A DNA stretch of 53,542 nt from Actinomycetes bacterium (lineage in GTDB: Bacteria > Actinomycetota > Acidimicrobiia > Acidimicrobiales > Aldehydirespiratoraceae). Below are positions 8,342 to 16,804 of this stretch, one piece after another. The notes below the pieces were generated by a model. That model searched no databases. It was not told where the DNA came from and saw only the letters and a list, made by a program, of their open reading frames with translations. Position 1 is the stretch's first letter, and each line of letters opens with the position of its first letter. The stretch is taken from NCBI GenBank assembly GCA_024276355.1, contig JAJRXJ010000070.1:1-53542 (forward strand). The letters run 5' to 3'. Made by a program: the position numbers and the translations under genes.

Positions 8342-9358
8342 GTGCCGAATGGTGCCCACGTGACCAATCACGCCACCAGCCCGATGGCGATGGCCCGCGC
8401 CCGCCATGCGCTCATGCAGGCCGGGCTCGATTCGAGTGTCCCGCTGGAAGCCGCCTCGAGCGTCACCAACGAGGTCTGGCTCACTCCCCAGCACGTGGTG
8501 AGAGTCAACCGCCGCCCGAACCAACGGCTACGCCGCGAGGCGATGCTCGGCCCGGTGCTTCCGGCCGAGATCGGCTACCCGATGGTGGTTTCCTACGGTG
8601 GCAGGCTCGGTGCCGACTATCTGGTCCTGCGCCGGGTACCCGGTCGCCCACTTGCCCACTGCTGGCCGACGATGTCCCCGGCCGAACGTCGTGATGCCAT
8701 CCACCAGCTCGGGGCGAAGTTGCGGCGACTGCACATGACACCGGGGCCGGCTGACCTTCCCCGTATCGACGCGCCCCAGATGCTCCGAGGCGACACGTTG
8801 TCGCCGGTCATGTCGTTGCTGGTGGCCCTCGACCAGGTCCGGTCACTTCCATACGTCGACCCGGGGCTCATCGACGACGTCGAAAACCTGGTTTTCGAAC
8901 TCACACCCGCCATCGAGCCGTTCGAGAGCCAGTTCCTGATCCATGGGGATCTCACGTTCGAGAACATCCTCTGGAACGGCGAGCGGATCACGGCCATCCT
9001 CGATTTCGAGTGGGCCCGCACCAGCCCTCCGGATGTCGATCTGGATGTGTTCCTGCGTGTCTGCTGCCTGCCCCAGTTGCATGTGGCCGACGCCTATTAC
9101 GAGGTGACCAGGCCCGAGGACTACGCCGATGTGCCGTGGTGGCTGCAGGAGGTCTACCCGGAACTCTTCGCCATTCCCAGGCAACTCGATCGCTTGCGGC
9201 TCTACTCGATCGCATACGACATTCGCGACCTGACCATGTTCCCGCCCCTGGCGGTAGCCGAGCAGCTACACGAACATCACGCGCTAAACCGCCTACGGGG
9301 CGCCGTCACCGGGAGAAGCCACCTCGATCTCCTCGACGCCTCCAGCGGCGTCTCCTGA
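8342..9358 (+). CDS. Aminoglycoside phosphotransferase (APH)-family kinase
   Basis: A 338-residue small-molecule kinase-like protein. The catalytic loop is intact (LIHGDLTFENILW: Asp and Asn present, about residues 199-211) and is followed by the metal-binding Asp in AILDFEWA. The N-lobe contains TNEVWLTPQHVVRVNRR, where the nucleotide-binding lysine seems replaced by Arg. Such proteins phosphorylate sugars, choline, homoserine or antibiotics; the substrate cannot be told. The GTG start has no clear ribosome site, and an ATG at 8384 is an alternative. The 3' end overlaps the convergent lgt gene by 66 bases. Confidence 0.8.
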   Translation: MPNGAHVTNHATSPMAMARARHALMQAGLDSSVPLEAASSVTNEVWLTPQHVVRVNRRPNQRLRREAMLGPVLPAEIGYPMVVSYGGRLGADYLVLRRVPGRPLAHCWPTMSPAERRDAIHQLGAKLRRLHMTPGPADLPRIDAPQMLRGDTLSPVMSLLVALDQVRSLPYVDPGLIDDVENLVFELTPAIEPFESQFLIHGDLTFENILWNGERITAILDFEWARTSPPDVDLDVFLRVCCLPQLHVADAYYEVTRPEDYADVPWWLQEVYPELFAIPRQLDRLRLYSIAYDIRDLTMFPPLAVAEQLHEHHALNRLRGAVTGRSHLDLLDASSGVS

Positions 9359-10168
9359 GTCTTCCGGCCCGGAATCCTCGTCGGTGTCGATCACCCGACC
9401 CTTGAACCAGAGCCAGGCAACCGCTGCAGTGATACCAATGCCGCTCATCCAGATGTTGATCCGCACCCCGAGAATGTGGGTGGCCGGATCGATGCGCACG
9501 GTCTCGAGCCACAGACGGGCCGTGAGGTATCCCAGAACGTAGACCGCGATCAGGCTGCCGCGCCTCACCACTCGCTTGCCATCGAGCCAGATCAGGAACA
9601 CGACCAACCCGAGGTTCCACAGCGATTCGTAGAGGAAGGTGGGGTGGAAGGTGGACACACCGGGGTGTCCGGCCTCGGCGGCGAGCTCGGGCTTGATCTC
9701 GACGCCCCACGGAAGATTGGTGGGGCCGCCGAACAGTTCCTGATTGAACCAGTTGCCGAAGCGCCCGATCGCTTGGGCCAAGGGAAGCGCGGGAACGACC
9801 GCGTCGAACACATCGGCTCGCGACAGCCCCTTGCGCTTGATCACCCACATCGCCGCAAACACTCCGGCCGCTATCCCGCCGGGAATTCCGAGACCGCCTT
9901 CCCACACCTTGAACGGCACCAGCCAACCCTCGTCGAAACGCCAGTCGGTGACAAGATGGTAGATGCGAGCGCCCACCAGGCCTGCGGGCACGGCCCACAT
10001 GGCGATCGACGCCACGTCGTCCGGGTTTCCTCCGCGATCTTCCCAACGCTTCTGGGCCAGCCAGACCGCGGCGACCACGCCTAGTGCGATCATCAAGCCG
10101 TAGGCCCGCAGGGTGAGCGGGCCCAACTCGATGACGTTGGACGATGGGCTTGGTATCGACGCGAACAA
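9293..10168 (-). CDS. lgt: Prolipoprotein diacylglyceryl transferase Lgt
   Basis: Polytopic membrane enzyme that attaches diacylglycerol to the lipobox cysteine of prolipoproteins, the first step of lipoprotein maturation. The family signature GRFGNWFNQELFG is present with six or seven membrane helices and a C-terminal acidic tail (DEDSGPEDSGD). The start is placed at TTG 10168, because CAGGAG lies six bases upstream; a TTG at 10186 in the same frame contains that ribosome site inside the coding region. One substrate could be the L,D-transpeptidase lipoprotein encoded at 12967-13818. The 3' end overlaps the convergent kinase gene. Confidence 0.93.
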   Translation of the reverse strand: MFASIPSPSSNVIELGPLTLRAYGLMIALGVVAAVWLAQKRWEDRGGNPDDVASIAMWAVPAGLVGARIYHLVTDWRFDEGWLVPFKVWEGGLGIPGGIAAGVFAAMWVIKRKGLSRADVFDAVVPALPLAQAIGRFGNWFNQELFGGPTNLPWGVEIKPELAAEAGHPGVSTFHPTFLYESLWNLGLVVFLIWLDGKRVVRRGSLIAVYVLGYLTARLWLETVRIDPATHILGVRINIWMSGIGITAAVAWLWFKGRVIDTDEDSGPEDSGDAAGGVEEIEVASPGDGAP

Positions 10169-10237
10169 GTCGGACTCCTGAGGCAAGAACTCTGTGCGAA
10201 ACCCTACGCAGGCGCGATCGCTTCCGCTACGCGGCCA

Positions 10238-12022
10238 TCAGTTCGCGAGGATCCCCGAACGCCCGATCGACAGATCCGAGATACCCGACTCGACCCCGGC
10301 AAGCAGACCGGGTACCCGTGCCAGGCGGTGGGTGGCAAAGAACCGGGCCAGTACCGCTTTGTCGCGCGCCTGGTCGGTGTCGCCGGAATCGATGGAGGCC
10401 ATCGCGGCGTCGGCCAGGATCTGACCGCCGGTGGTTGTGGCCAACATGGACAGATAATCGGTGGCCCCGGCGAGCGTGTCGCGCGGATCGGATGCCCCAG
10501 CGGCGAGCAGCCATTCAGTGGCCTCCTTGGTGGCAGCCAACGCGGCCGCGAGGTGGGTGGCCACGGGAGCGAGCTCGTCGACTTTCTCAGCACGGCCGAG
10601 CGTGGCCGCAATCGAATCAAGGTGAGCGGCGATCACCGCTCCCCCGCTCATGGGCAGCTTCCGACCCACCAGATCTATGGCTTGGATTCCGTTGGTTCCC
10701 TCGTAGATCGGGGTGATGCGGGCGTCACGGAAATGCTGGGCGGCTCCGGTCTCTTCAATGAATCCCATGCCCCCATGGACCTGCACCCCGGCGCTGGTGA
10801 GCTCCACACCGAGATCGGTGCACCACGCCTTGCTGAGAGGCGTGAGCAGGGCCGCGAGTTGGGAGCCGCGCTCACGGTCATCGGCGTCCTTGCCGTGGCT
10901 GGCGTGATCGAGCGCCTCCGCGTTGCGGTAGCAGAGCCCGCGCATCGCATCGATGCACGACTTCATGTCGAGAAGGGTCCGCTGGATGTCGGGATGGTCG
11001 ACGATCGGTGAACTCTCACCCTTCTCAGCGCCCGGTGCCCGACCCTGCAATCGCTCGTGGGAATATTCGAGGGCCTGCTGATAAGCACGCTCGCTGACCG
11101 CCAGGCCTTCGAGACCAACCGAAAGCCTCGCCATGTTCATCATGGTGAACATGGCCCGCATACCGGCGTTCTCCTCGCCGACCATCCAACCAATGGCACC
11201 GCCATTGTCGCCGTACCCCATCACACAGGTGGGGCTGGCATGGATTCCGAGCTTGTGTTCGATCGAAACGCAGGTGACATCGTTGCGTTCACCGAGGCTG
11301 CCGTCGGCGTTCACCAGGAACTTGGGCACGATGAACAAACTGATGCCCTTGGTGCCGGGAGGCGAACCCGGCGTGCGGGCCAACACCAGATGAATGATGT
11401 TGTCGGCCATGTCGTGTTCGCCCCATGTGATGAAAATCTTCTGGCCGGTGATCGACCAGCTTCCGTCGTCGCGGGGCACGGCCTTGCTGGTCAGCGCACC
11501 CACGTCGCTGCCGGCCTGGGGCTCGGTGAGGTTCATGGTGCCCGACCACTCACCGGAGATCATCTTCTTGAGGTAGAGCTCTCGCTGGATCTCGTTGCCG
11601 TGATGGATGATGGCGTCTATCGCCCCCTGTGTGAGAAGCGGGCACAGCGAGAAGGCCATGTTGGCGCTGGTGAGCATCTCCTGGATGGCGAGGCTCAGGG
11701 TCCAGGGGAAGTTGCCTCCTCCGTATTCCTCGGGGAATCCGACTCCGCCCCAACCGGCCTCGACGTAGAGCCTGTAGGCCTCCTTCAATCCAGGGGCCGC
11801 GGTGACCGAGCCATCGTCGTTGCGCTGCGATCCAAAGGTGTCGCCGTCGCGGTTGGTGGGCGCCACCACCTGTTCGAAGAAACGCGCCGCCTCGTCGAGC
11901 AGCCCGTCGACGAGATCGGGATCGGAGTGCTCGAAGCCCTCCAACGCGGCCAAGCCGTCGAAATCGACGATGCTTCGCAGAGTGAACTTGATGTCGGCGA
12001 GGGGGGTGCGGTAGTCGGTCAC
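10238..12022 (-). CDS. Acyl-CoA dehydrogenase, long FadE5/DmdC type
   Basis: A 594-residue flavoprotein, about 200 residues longer than classical acyl-CoA dehydrogenases. The N-terminal extension (YRTPLADIKFTL) and extra C-terminal helical region match the FadE5 / methylmercaptopropionyl-CoA dehydrogenase (DmdC) subgroup. Visible are the FAD/substrate segment NLTEPQAGSDVGAL (about 164-177), the HGGMGFIEETGAAQ region and the catalytic Glu in IYEGTNGIQAIDL. It would oxidise an acyl-CoA and pass electrons to ETF. The gene starts with GTG ten bases after the YihY stop, so they are probably co-transcribed. Substrate chain length cannot be inferred. Confidence 0.88.
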   Translation of the reverse strand: MTDYRTPLADIKFTLRSIVDFDGLAALEGFEHSDPDLVDGLLDEAARFFEQVVAPTNRDGDTFGSQRNDDGSVTAAPGLKEAYRLYVEAGWGGVGFPEEYGGGNFPWTLSLAIQEMLTSANMAFSLCPLLTQGAIDAIIHHGNEIQRELYLKKMISGEWSGTMNLTEPQAGSDVGALTSKAVPRDDGSWSITGQKIFITWGEHDMADNIIHLVLARTPGSPPGTKGISLFIVPKFLVNADGSLGERNDVTCVSIEHKLGIHASPTCVMGYGDNGGAIGWMVGEENAGMRAMFTMMNMARLSVGLEGLAVSERAYQQALEYSHERLQGRAPGAEKGESSPIVDHPDIQRTLLDMKSCIDAMRGLCYRNAEALDHASHGKDADDRERGSQLAALLTPLSKAWCTDLGVELTSAGVQVHGGMGFIEETGAAQHFRDARITPIYEGTNGIQAIDLVGRKLPMSGGAVIAAHLDSIAATLGRAEKVDELAPVATHLAAALAATKEATEWLLAAGASDPRDTLAGATDYLSMLATTTGGQILADAAMASIDSGDTDQARDKAVLARFFATHRLARVPGLLAGVESGISDLSIGRSGILAN

Positions 12023-12032
12023 GAGCTGAAGG

Positions 12033-12956
12033 CTAGCTCCTGTTCCTACCCACCGGTAAGTGGGGCGTGCGGCGCTCCACAGCGATCGATTTGCCGTCCT
12101 TCACGGCCAGCAGTGAGTTGATCTCGGCGCCGACGAGGAGGCCCATGGCCATCAGGTAGAGCCAGAACATCACGCTCAGGGCGCCACCCAGCAGGCCGAA
12201 CACCGCGTTGGATCCAGACGAGGCCGCCGCAAGATAGCGGTTGAAACCGAGCGAAACGACCACCCACCAGACCGTGGCGATACAGGCGCCGGCCAGTTCG
12301 CTGCGCCAAGGCGTTCGGTGGGAGGGGGCCACGTGGTAAACGGTCGCCGACCACACCACCAGCACCACCGCCACGAGCGGCCATCTGGCCAGGTCCCAAG
12401 CCACGACAAAACCGTTTCCGGCTCCGAGTCTGTCGGCAATCCCCCCGCCCACCCCGAACAGCGGCCCGACCACCGCCATGAGCATCACCAGGGATGCCAT
12501 CGTCACGGTGGCCACGGTGAGACCGAAGCCCACCAAGCGGGTGGACAACCAACCCCTGGTGGTCTTGTATCCGTAGGCCACATCGAGCGCTCCCACCACC
12601 GCCACGAAACCACGCGACGCCGCGTAGAACGACAAGACGAGACCAGTGGTGAGAGCGCCGGCATTCGACCCGTCGAAGAGATCCCTCACCGTCGAGTCGA
12701 GGGAGTTGTCGGAGCCGAACGTCCTCGAGATCCGTTCCAGAAGCCAGTCTTCCACCTGTCCCGCGGCATGGGCGCCGATCAGATTGTCGAACGAACCGAG
12801 CGCCGCGGCCAGAACGATCACCAACGGGAACAGTCCCAGGAGGGCGAAGAACGCTATCTCGGCAGCCAGCCCACCGAGACGGTCGGCCGACCACTCACCG
12901 GCCACGTCCTTGGCCAACGACACCGACCAATCGAGAATACGTCGCATCCGGTCCAC
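12033..12956 (-). CDS. YihY/BrkB-family inner membrane protein
   Basis: A 307-residue integral membrane protein with about six helices and the family's N-terminal pattern AAEIAFFALLGLFPLVIVL (about 31-49) and C-terminal GGALSVMFWLYLMAMGLLVG followed by GAEINS. Members are sometimes called ribonuclease BN through an old misannotation; the real role of the family is unsettled (transport or envelope function). It lies 10 bases downstream of the L,D-transpeptidase stop and 10 bases upstream of the acyl-CoA dehydrogenase, in one minus-strand run. Confidence 0.87.
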   Translation of the reverse strand: MDRMRRILDWSVSLAKDVAGEWSADRLGGLAAEIAFFALLGLFPLVIVLAAALGSFDNLIGAHAAGQVEDWLLERISRTFGSDNSLDSTVRDLFDGSNAGALTTGLVLSFYAASRGFVAVVGALDVAYGYKTTRGWLSTRLVGFGLTVATVTMASLVMLMAVVGPLFGVGGGIADRLGAGNGFVVAWDLARWPLVAVVLVVWSATVYHVAPSHRTPWRSELAGACIATVWWVVVSLGFNRYLAAASSGSNAVFGLLGGALSVMFWLYLMAMGLLVGAEINSLLAVKDGKSIAVERRTPHLPVGRNRS

Positions 12957-12966
12957 CGGATGGAGG

Positions 12967-13818
12967 CTAGGCGACGATATCGACCGGCGTTCCCATCGGT
13001 ACCGTCTGGGCCAGAACCCTCACCACCTCGTTGGGAATGCGGATACACCCGTTGGAGAACGCCCCACCGATCAGGCCCGGGTTGTTGGTGCCATGGATCG
13101 CTATTACCGGCACGCCTCCGCCGAACGAGTCGAGGGCCTCCGAAAAAGCCGACAGGCTGAGGATGTAGGGACCGTAGGCGCTGCCCTCCCACTCCTGCAC
13201 GAGGTCGTTCACGAAAAAATGCCCGAGCGGGGTGGGGCTGCGATCGGCACCCACCACCGCACCGGTCTGGGCCACCACCTCGTCGCCGTTCCATACGGTG
13301 ACCGACCGGTTGGACACATCGACCTCGGCATGGAATCTATGGGAGGTGATCTCGGCGTCGGCGGCCCTGATCCAGGCCTCGGTTCCGTTGGGTCTCACGG
13401 GAATCTGGACCTTCAGCCACTCACCGTCGTCGCTTCGATCGACGATCATCAGCACCAAGGGATTCTTGAAGAATGTGGGGTTGGTTATGGCGTACTCGAA
13501 CGACACACGAGGACCGCCGGGCGAATCGAATGTGTCGAGGATCGTGACGCTGTCGACGATGTTGGCGACAAAGGTCTCGTGGGGGTCGGCAGCAACCGTG
13601 GTGGTGGGAACAGCGGCCGTTGTGGTGGATACTGGCGCCAAAACCGGTGGAGCAGAAGTGTCCGGAGCCTGGGATGGGACCGGTTGAACGGTGGTGGACA
13701 CGTCGACGACAGCTGGTGGAGCGCCGAAGTCGGCGCCGGCACGGGCGCCGCAAGCCGACGCGAGAACACTCAGAGTGGCAACAACCCCGATGACCCGACC
13801 CGACGACACGACCCCCAT
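12967..13818 (-). CDS. L,D-transpeptidase lipoprotein (YkuD domain)
   Basis: A 283-residue exported lipoprotein. The N-terminus (VIGVVATLSVLASAC) is a lipobox signal peptide with the lipidated Cys at about residue 23, followed by a long Thr/Val/Pro-rich linker. The C-terminal YkuD domain has the catalytic set IAIHGTNNP and SNGCIRIPN (Cys nucleophile). It should make 3-3 cross-links in peptidoglycan or attach proteins to it. ATG 13818 is chosen because the signal peptide begins there; the frame extends another 34 residues upstream but without signal character and would overlap the divergent gpgS start. Confidence 0.9.
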   Translation of the reverse strand: MGVVSSGRVIGVVATLSVLASACGARAGADFGAPPAVVDVSTTVQPVPSQAPDTSAPPVLAPVSTTTAAVPTTTVAADPHETFVANIVDSVTILDTFDSPGGPRVSFEYAITNPTFFKNPLVLMIVDRSDDGEWLKVQIPVRPNGTEAWIRAADAEITSHRFHAEVDVSNRSVTVWNGDEVVAQTGAVVGADRSPTPLGHFFVNDLVQEWEGSAYGPYILSLSAFSEALDSFGGGVPVIAIHGTNNPGLIGGAFSNGCIRIPNEVVRVLAQTVPMGTPVDIVA

Positions 13819-13909
13819 GTTAGATAAACATCGGTTGCTATGGAACCGAGCCTGAATCTCGGAGCTGTCTGAAGCGGCGCACGGGCGGTCATCTTCGTAC
13901 GATGAACCA

Positions 13910-14845
13910 ATGCCGGCCACCGAGGATCACATGATCGCAGCCCACGAACTCGAGGCCCGGTCTCTGGTCGAGATGAAGAACGGCGCCTCGATATCGGTGT
14001 GCCTTCCGGCCCGCAACGAAGAAGAAACCGTCGGCCCGATCGTCGAATCGATCCGACGATCACTGATGACCGATCCCGCCACCGGATCGCCGGAATTCCT
14101 GGTCGACCAAGTGGTCGTGATGGACGACTCCTCCACCGACGACACCGCAGGGTCGGCACGTCGCGCCGGGGCGGAGGTGAGAGCGGTTTCGGAGGTGTTG
14201 CCCGAATGCGGGCCCGGCCGGGGCAAGGGCAACGTTCTCTGGAAGAGCGTGGCCGCCTGCACCGGCGACATCATCGTCTGGATCGACGCCGACCTCACCA
14301 GCTTCCATCCCGGGTTCGTGACCGGTCTCTTGAGACCGCTGCTCTCCGACCACCGGATCGCAATGGTGAAGGGCTATTACCACCGCCCGCAGGAAGACGG
14401 GGTCGGAGGTGGCCGAACCACTGAACTCATGGCCCGGCCACTGATATCGACCTTCTTTCCCCACCTCGCCCACATCAGGCAGCCACTCGGCGGCGAATAC
14501 GCTTCGCGGCGCCAGGTTCTCGAGCGCCTGCCGTTCTTCGAGGGATACGGCGTCGAAACCGGGCTCTTGATCGACATCGCCAAGTCCCACGGTGCCGATT
14601 CGATCGCCCAGGTCGATCTCGGAACCCGCACCCACCGGATTCGTCCGCTCCACGACCTCACCGCCCAGTCGATGGAGGTCCTCCACGCCGCGGTGTCGCG
14701 GGCCCCCGGAATCGTGTGGAACGACGAATGGGAATCGGTGCTGCGACGCCCCGGCAGGCCACCGGTCGAGGTCGTCACCGCCGAGCGCCCACCCCTGATT
14801 TCATGCGATGGTTACCATCCCGACCCCTCTACCACCTCTGGCTGA
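13910..14845 (+). CDS. gpgS: Glucosyl-3-phosphoglycerate synthase (GT81)
   Basis: A 311-residue retaining GT-A glycosyltransferase. It shows CLPARNEEETV (nucleotide binding, about 31-41), GPGRGKGNVLWKS (about 101-113), and the metal-binding DADL in IVWIDADLTSFHPGFV. These match GpgS, which joins NDP-glucose and 3-phosphoglycerate. In mycobacteria the product leads to methylglucose lipopolysaccharide; in others to glucosylglycerate-type solutes. No GpgP phosphatase is adjacent. The ATG lacks a ribosome site, but TACGAT lies six bases upstream, so the transcript is probably leaderless. The E1 alpha gene starts one base after its stop. Confidence 0.88.
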   Translation: MPATEDHMIAAHELEARSLVEMKNGASISVCLPARNEEETVGPIVESIRRSLMTDPATGSPEFLVDQVVVMDDSSTDDTAGSARRAGAEVRAVSEVLPECGPGRGKGNVLWKSVAACTGDIIVWIDADLTSFHPGFVTGLLRPLLSDHRIAMVKGYYHRPQEDGVGGGRTTELMARPLISTFFPHLAHIRQPLGGEYASRRQVLERLPFFEGYGVETGLLIDIAKSHGADSIAQVDLGTRTHRIRPLHDLTAQSMEVLHAAVSRAPGIVWNDEWESVLRRPGRPPVEVVTAERPPLISCDGYHPDPSTTSG

Positions 14846-14846
14846 C

Positions 14847-15824
14847 ATGACTTCCACCGCCGGCGAACCCCGCCGCTCCACGGATCTCCTCACCACCCAT
14901 CGTTGGATGGTCCTCACCCGCACGCTCGACGAGGCGATCCGCACGTTGTGGCTCACCGGCAAGGGGGTCGGGGGAACGTTCAACCAGATCGGCCACGAGG
15001 CCATATCCGTGGGCTCCGCGCTGGGTCTTCTCCCCGACGACGTGATCGCCCCGATGCACCGCGACCTCGGCGCCTACCTCGTGCGGGGCATGACCGCCCG
15101 ACGACTACTCGCCCAGCAGCTCGGGCGGGCTTCCGGCGTCAGCCGGGGCCGCGACGCCAACATCCACGGATGCGGCGATCTCAACCTTGGGATAATCGGA
15201 TTCATATCCCACCTTCCCCAGTCACTTCCGGTGGCTGTCGGCGCGGCCATGTCGTTCCGGTATCGCAACCAGCCCCGGGTGGCGCTCACCTTCACCGGCG
15301 ACGGCGGGTCGATCACCGGATTGTTCGCTGAGTCGCTCAATCTGGCGGTTCTGGAGGCTGCCCCCGTCGTGGTCGTGGTCGAGAACAACCAGTACGCCTA
15401 CTCCACACCGATCACCAGCCATTCCGCCAACACCAACATCACCTCCCGGGCGCGCGCTGCCGGAGCCGTGGCTGTCAATGTCGATGGCAACGACGTCGAA
15501 GCCGTACTGGAGACGGTCGGACGGGCGATCGGCGAAGCCCGGGATGGCGCCGGTCCGAGGGTGGTGGTGGCCCACACGATGAGAATGCTCGGCCATGCCA
15601 TCCACGACGGAGCCGACTACGTGCCGGCGGAGCTGATCACCCAATGGGAGAAACGCGACCCGATTCAGCTCGTCGAGGCCCGCCTCAGGGAGCTGGGTAC
15701 ATCCGACGATGAGATCGAGGAGGTTCGGGTCGGGGCACGAACCGAGGTCGACGATGCCGTCGAATTCGCGTTGAGGAGCCCCATGCCCGATCCGGCCGAC
15801 GTGACCGAAGGGGTATGGGCATGA
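14847..15824 (+). CDS. 2-oxoacid (branched-chain/pyruvate) dehydrogenase E1 alpha
   Basis: A 325-residue thiamine-diphosphate subunit. The ThDP/Mg motif starts at TGDGGSITG and ends at VVVENNQYAYSTP, the standard GDG-x25/30-NN spacing. GHEAISVG and the IHGCGDLN loop near the phosphorylation-loop region are also seen. With the E1 beta gene it forms an alpha2-beta2 decarboxylase that feeds acyl groups to a lipoyl E2. No E2 or E3 gene lies in the window. ATG 14847 is one base after the gpgS stop; an upstream in-frame ATG at 14808 would overlap gpgS by 38 bases. Confidence 0.9.
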   Translation: MTSTAGEPRRSTDLLTTHRWMVLTRTLDEAIRTLWLTGKGVGGTFNQIGHEAISVGSALGLLPDDVIAPMHRDLGAYLVRGMTARRLLAQQLGRASGVSRGRDANIHGCGDLNLGIIGFISHLPQSLPVAVGAAMSFRYRNQPRVALTFTGDGGSITGLFAESLNLAVLEAAPVVVVVENNQYAYSTPITSHSANTNITSRARAAGAVAVNVDGNDVEAVLETVGRAIGEARDGAGPRVVVAHTMRMLGHAIHDGADYVPAELITQWEKRDPIQLVEARLRELGTSDDEIEEVRVGARTEVDDAVEFALRSPMPDPADVTEGVWA

Positions 15825-16804
15825 GCCCCGTCGAGTTCACCTACCTCGAGGCCATCAGCAACGCCCTGATTCACGAGATGGAACTCGACCCCGATGTGAT
15901 CATCATGGGCGAGGACGTGGCCCCGCCCTTCGGCGGCGCGTTCAAGGTCACCAAGGCGGCCGGGGAACGCTTCGGGGCCCGACGGGTTCGGAACATGCCG
16001 ATGACCGAGTCGGCGTTCATCGGAGCGGCCAGCGGTATGGCCCTCATGGGCATGCGTCCGGTGGTCGAGGTTCAGTTCGCCGATTTCATCACCACCGGTT
16101 TCGACTCCATCGTGCAGTTCGCAGCCAACACCCATTACCGATGGGGTGGCCGCATCCCATGGGTGATCCGGGCCCCCTCCGACGGTGGCCTGCGTGCCGG
16201 CCCGTTCCACTCGCAGAACCCCGAGGCCTGGTTCGTCCACTCACCGGGACTGAAGGTGGTGGCACCCTCCACACCGGCCGATGCCTATGGCCTGTTGCTG
16301 GCGGCCATTCGCGACGACAACCCGGTCATCTACTTCGAGTCGAAGCCTCTCTACCGGTCGCTGCGTGGTCCGATCCTCGGAGGCGACTCACCGATCGAGA
16401 TCGGCCGGGCCGCGATTGCCAGGCCAGGCCGGGACTGCAGCATCATCACCTATGGCGCCATGCGGCATGAGGCCATCTCCGCTGCGGATGCGTTGGCGGA
16501 TGAGGGGATCGAGGTGGAAGTGATCGATCTGCGAACGCTCAAGCCGCTCGACACGAACACGGTGCTCGAATCCGTGGCCCGCACCAGCAGGGCTCTGGTG
16601 GTCCACGCGGCCAACAAGATGGCCGGTTTGGGTGCCGAAATCGCCGCCGTCATAGCCGACGAGTGTTTCCAGCATCTGGATGCACCCGTGAAGCGACTGG
16701 GGGGCCTCGACATTCCGGTACCGTTCAGCCCGCCTCTGGAGGATGCCTACCGCCCGAATTCCACCAAGATCGCCGAGGCCTGCCGGCGACTTTGTGCCTG
16801 GTGA
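15821..16804 (+). CDS. 2-oxoacid dehydrogenase E1 beta
   Basis: A 327-residue beta subunit partner of the preceding gene. MGEDVAPPFGGAFKVT (about 29-44) is the conserved N-terminal signature, NMPMTESAFIGAASGMA lines the cofactor site, and the C-terminal half is a transketolase C-type domain (VIDLRTLKPLD). ATG 15821 overlaps the E1 alpha TGA as ATGA and has AAGGGG eight bases upstream; the in-frame ATG at 15815 would sit too close to that site. The 3' end overlaps the convergent acyltransferase by 58 bases. Confidence 0.9.
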   Translation: MSPVEFTYLEAISNALIHEMELDPDVIIMGEDVAPPFGGAFKVTKAAGERFGARRVRNMPMTESAFIGAASGMALMGMRPVVEVQFADFITTGFDSIVQFAANTHYRWGGRIPWVIRAPSDGGLRAGPFHSQNPEAWFVHSPGLKVVAPSTPADAYGLLLAAIRDDNPVIYFESKPLYRSLRGPILGGDSPIEIGRAAIARPGRDCSIITYGAMRHEAISAADALADEGIEVEVIDLRTLKPLDTNTVLESVARTSRALVVHAANKMAGLGAEIAAVIADECFQHLDAPVKRLGGLDIPVPFSPPLEDAYRPNSTKIAEACRRLCAW

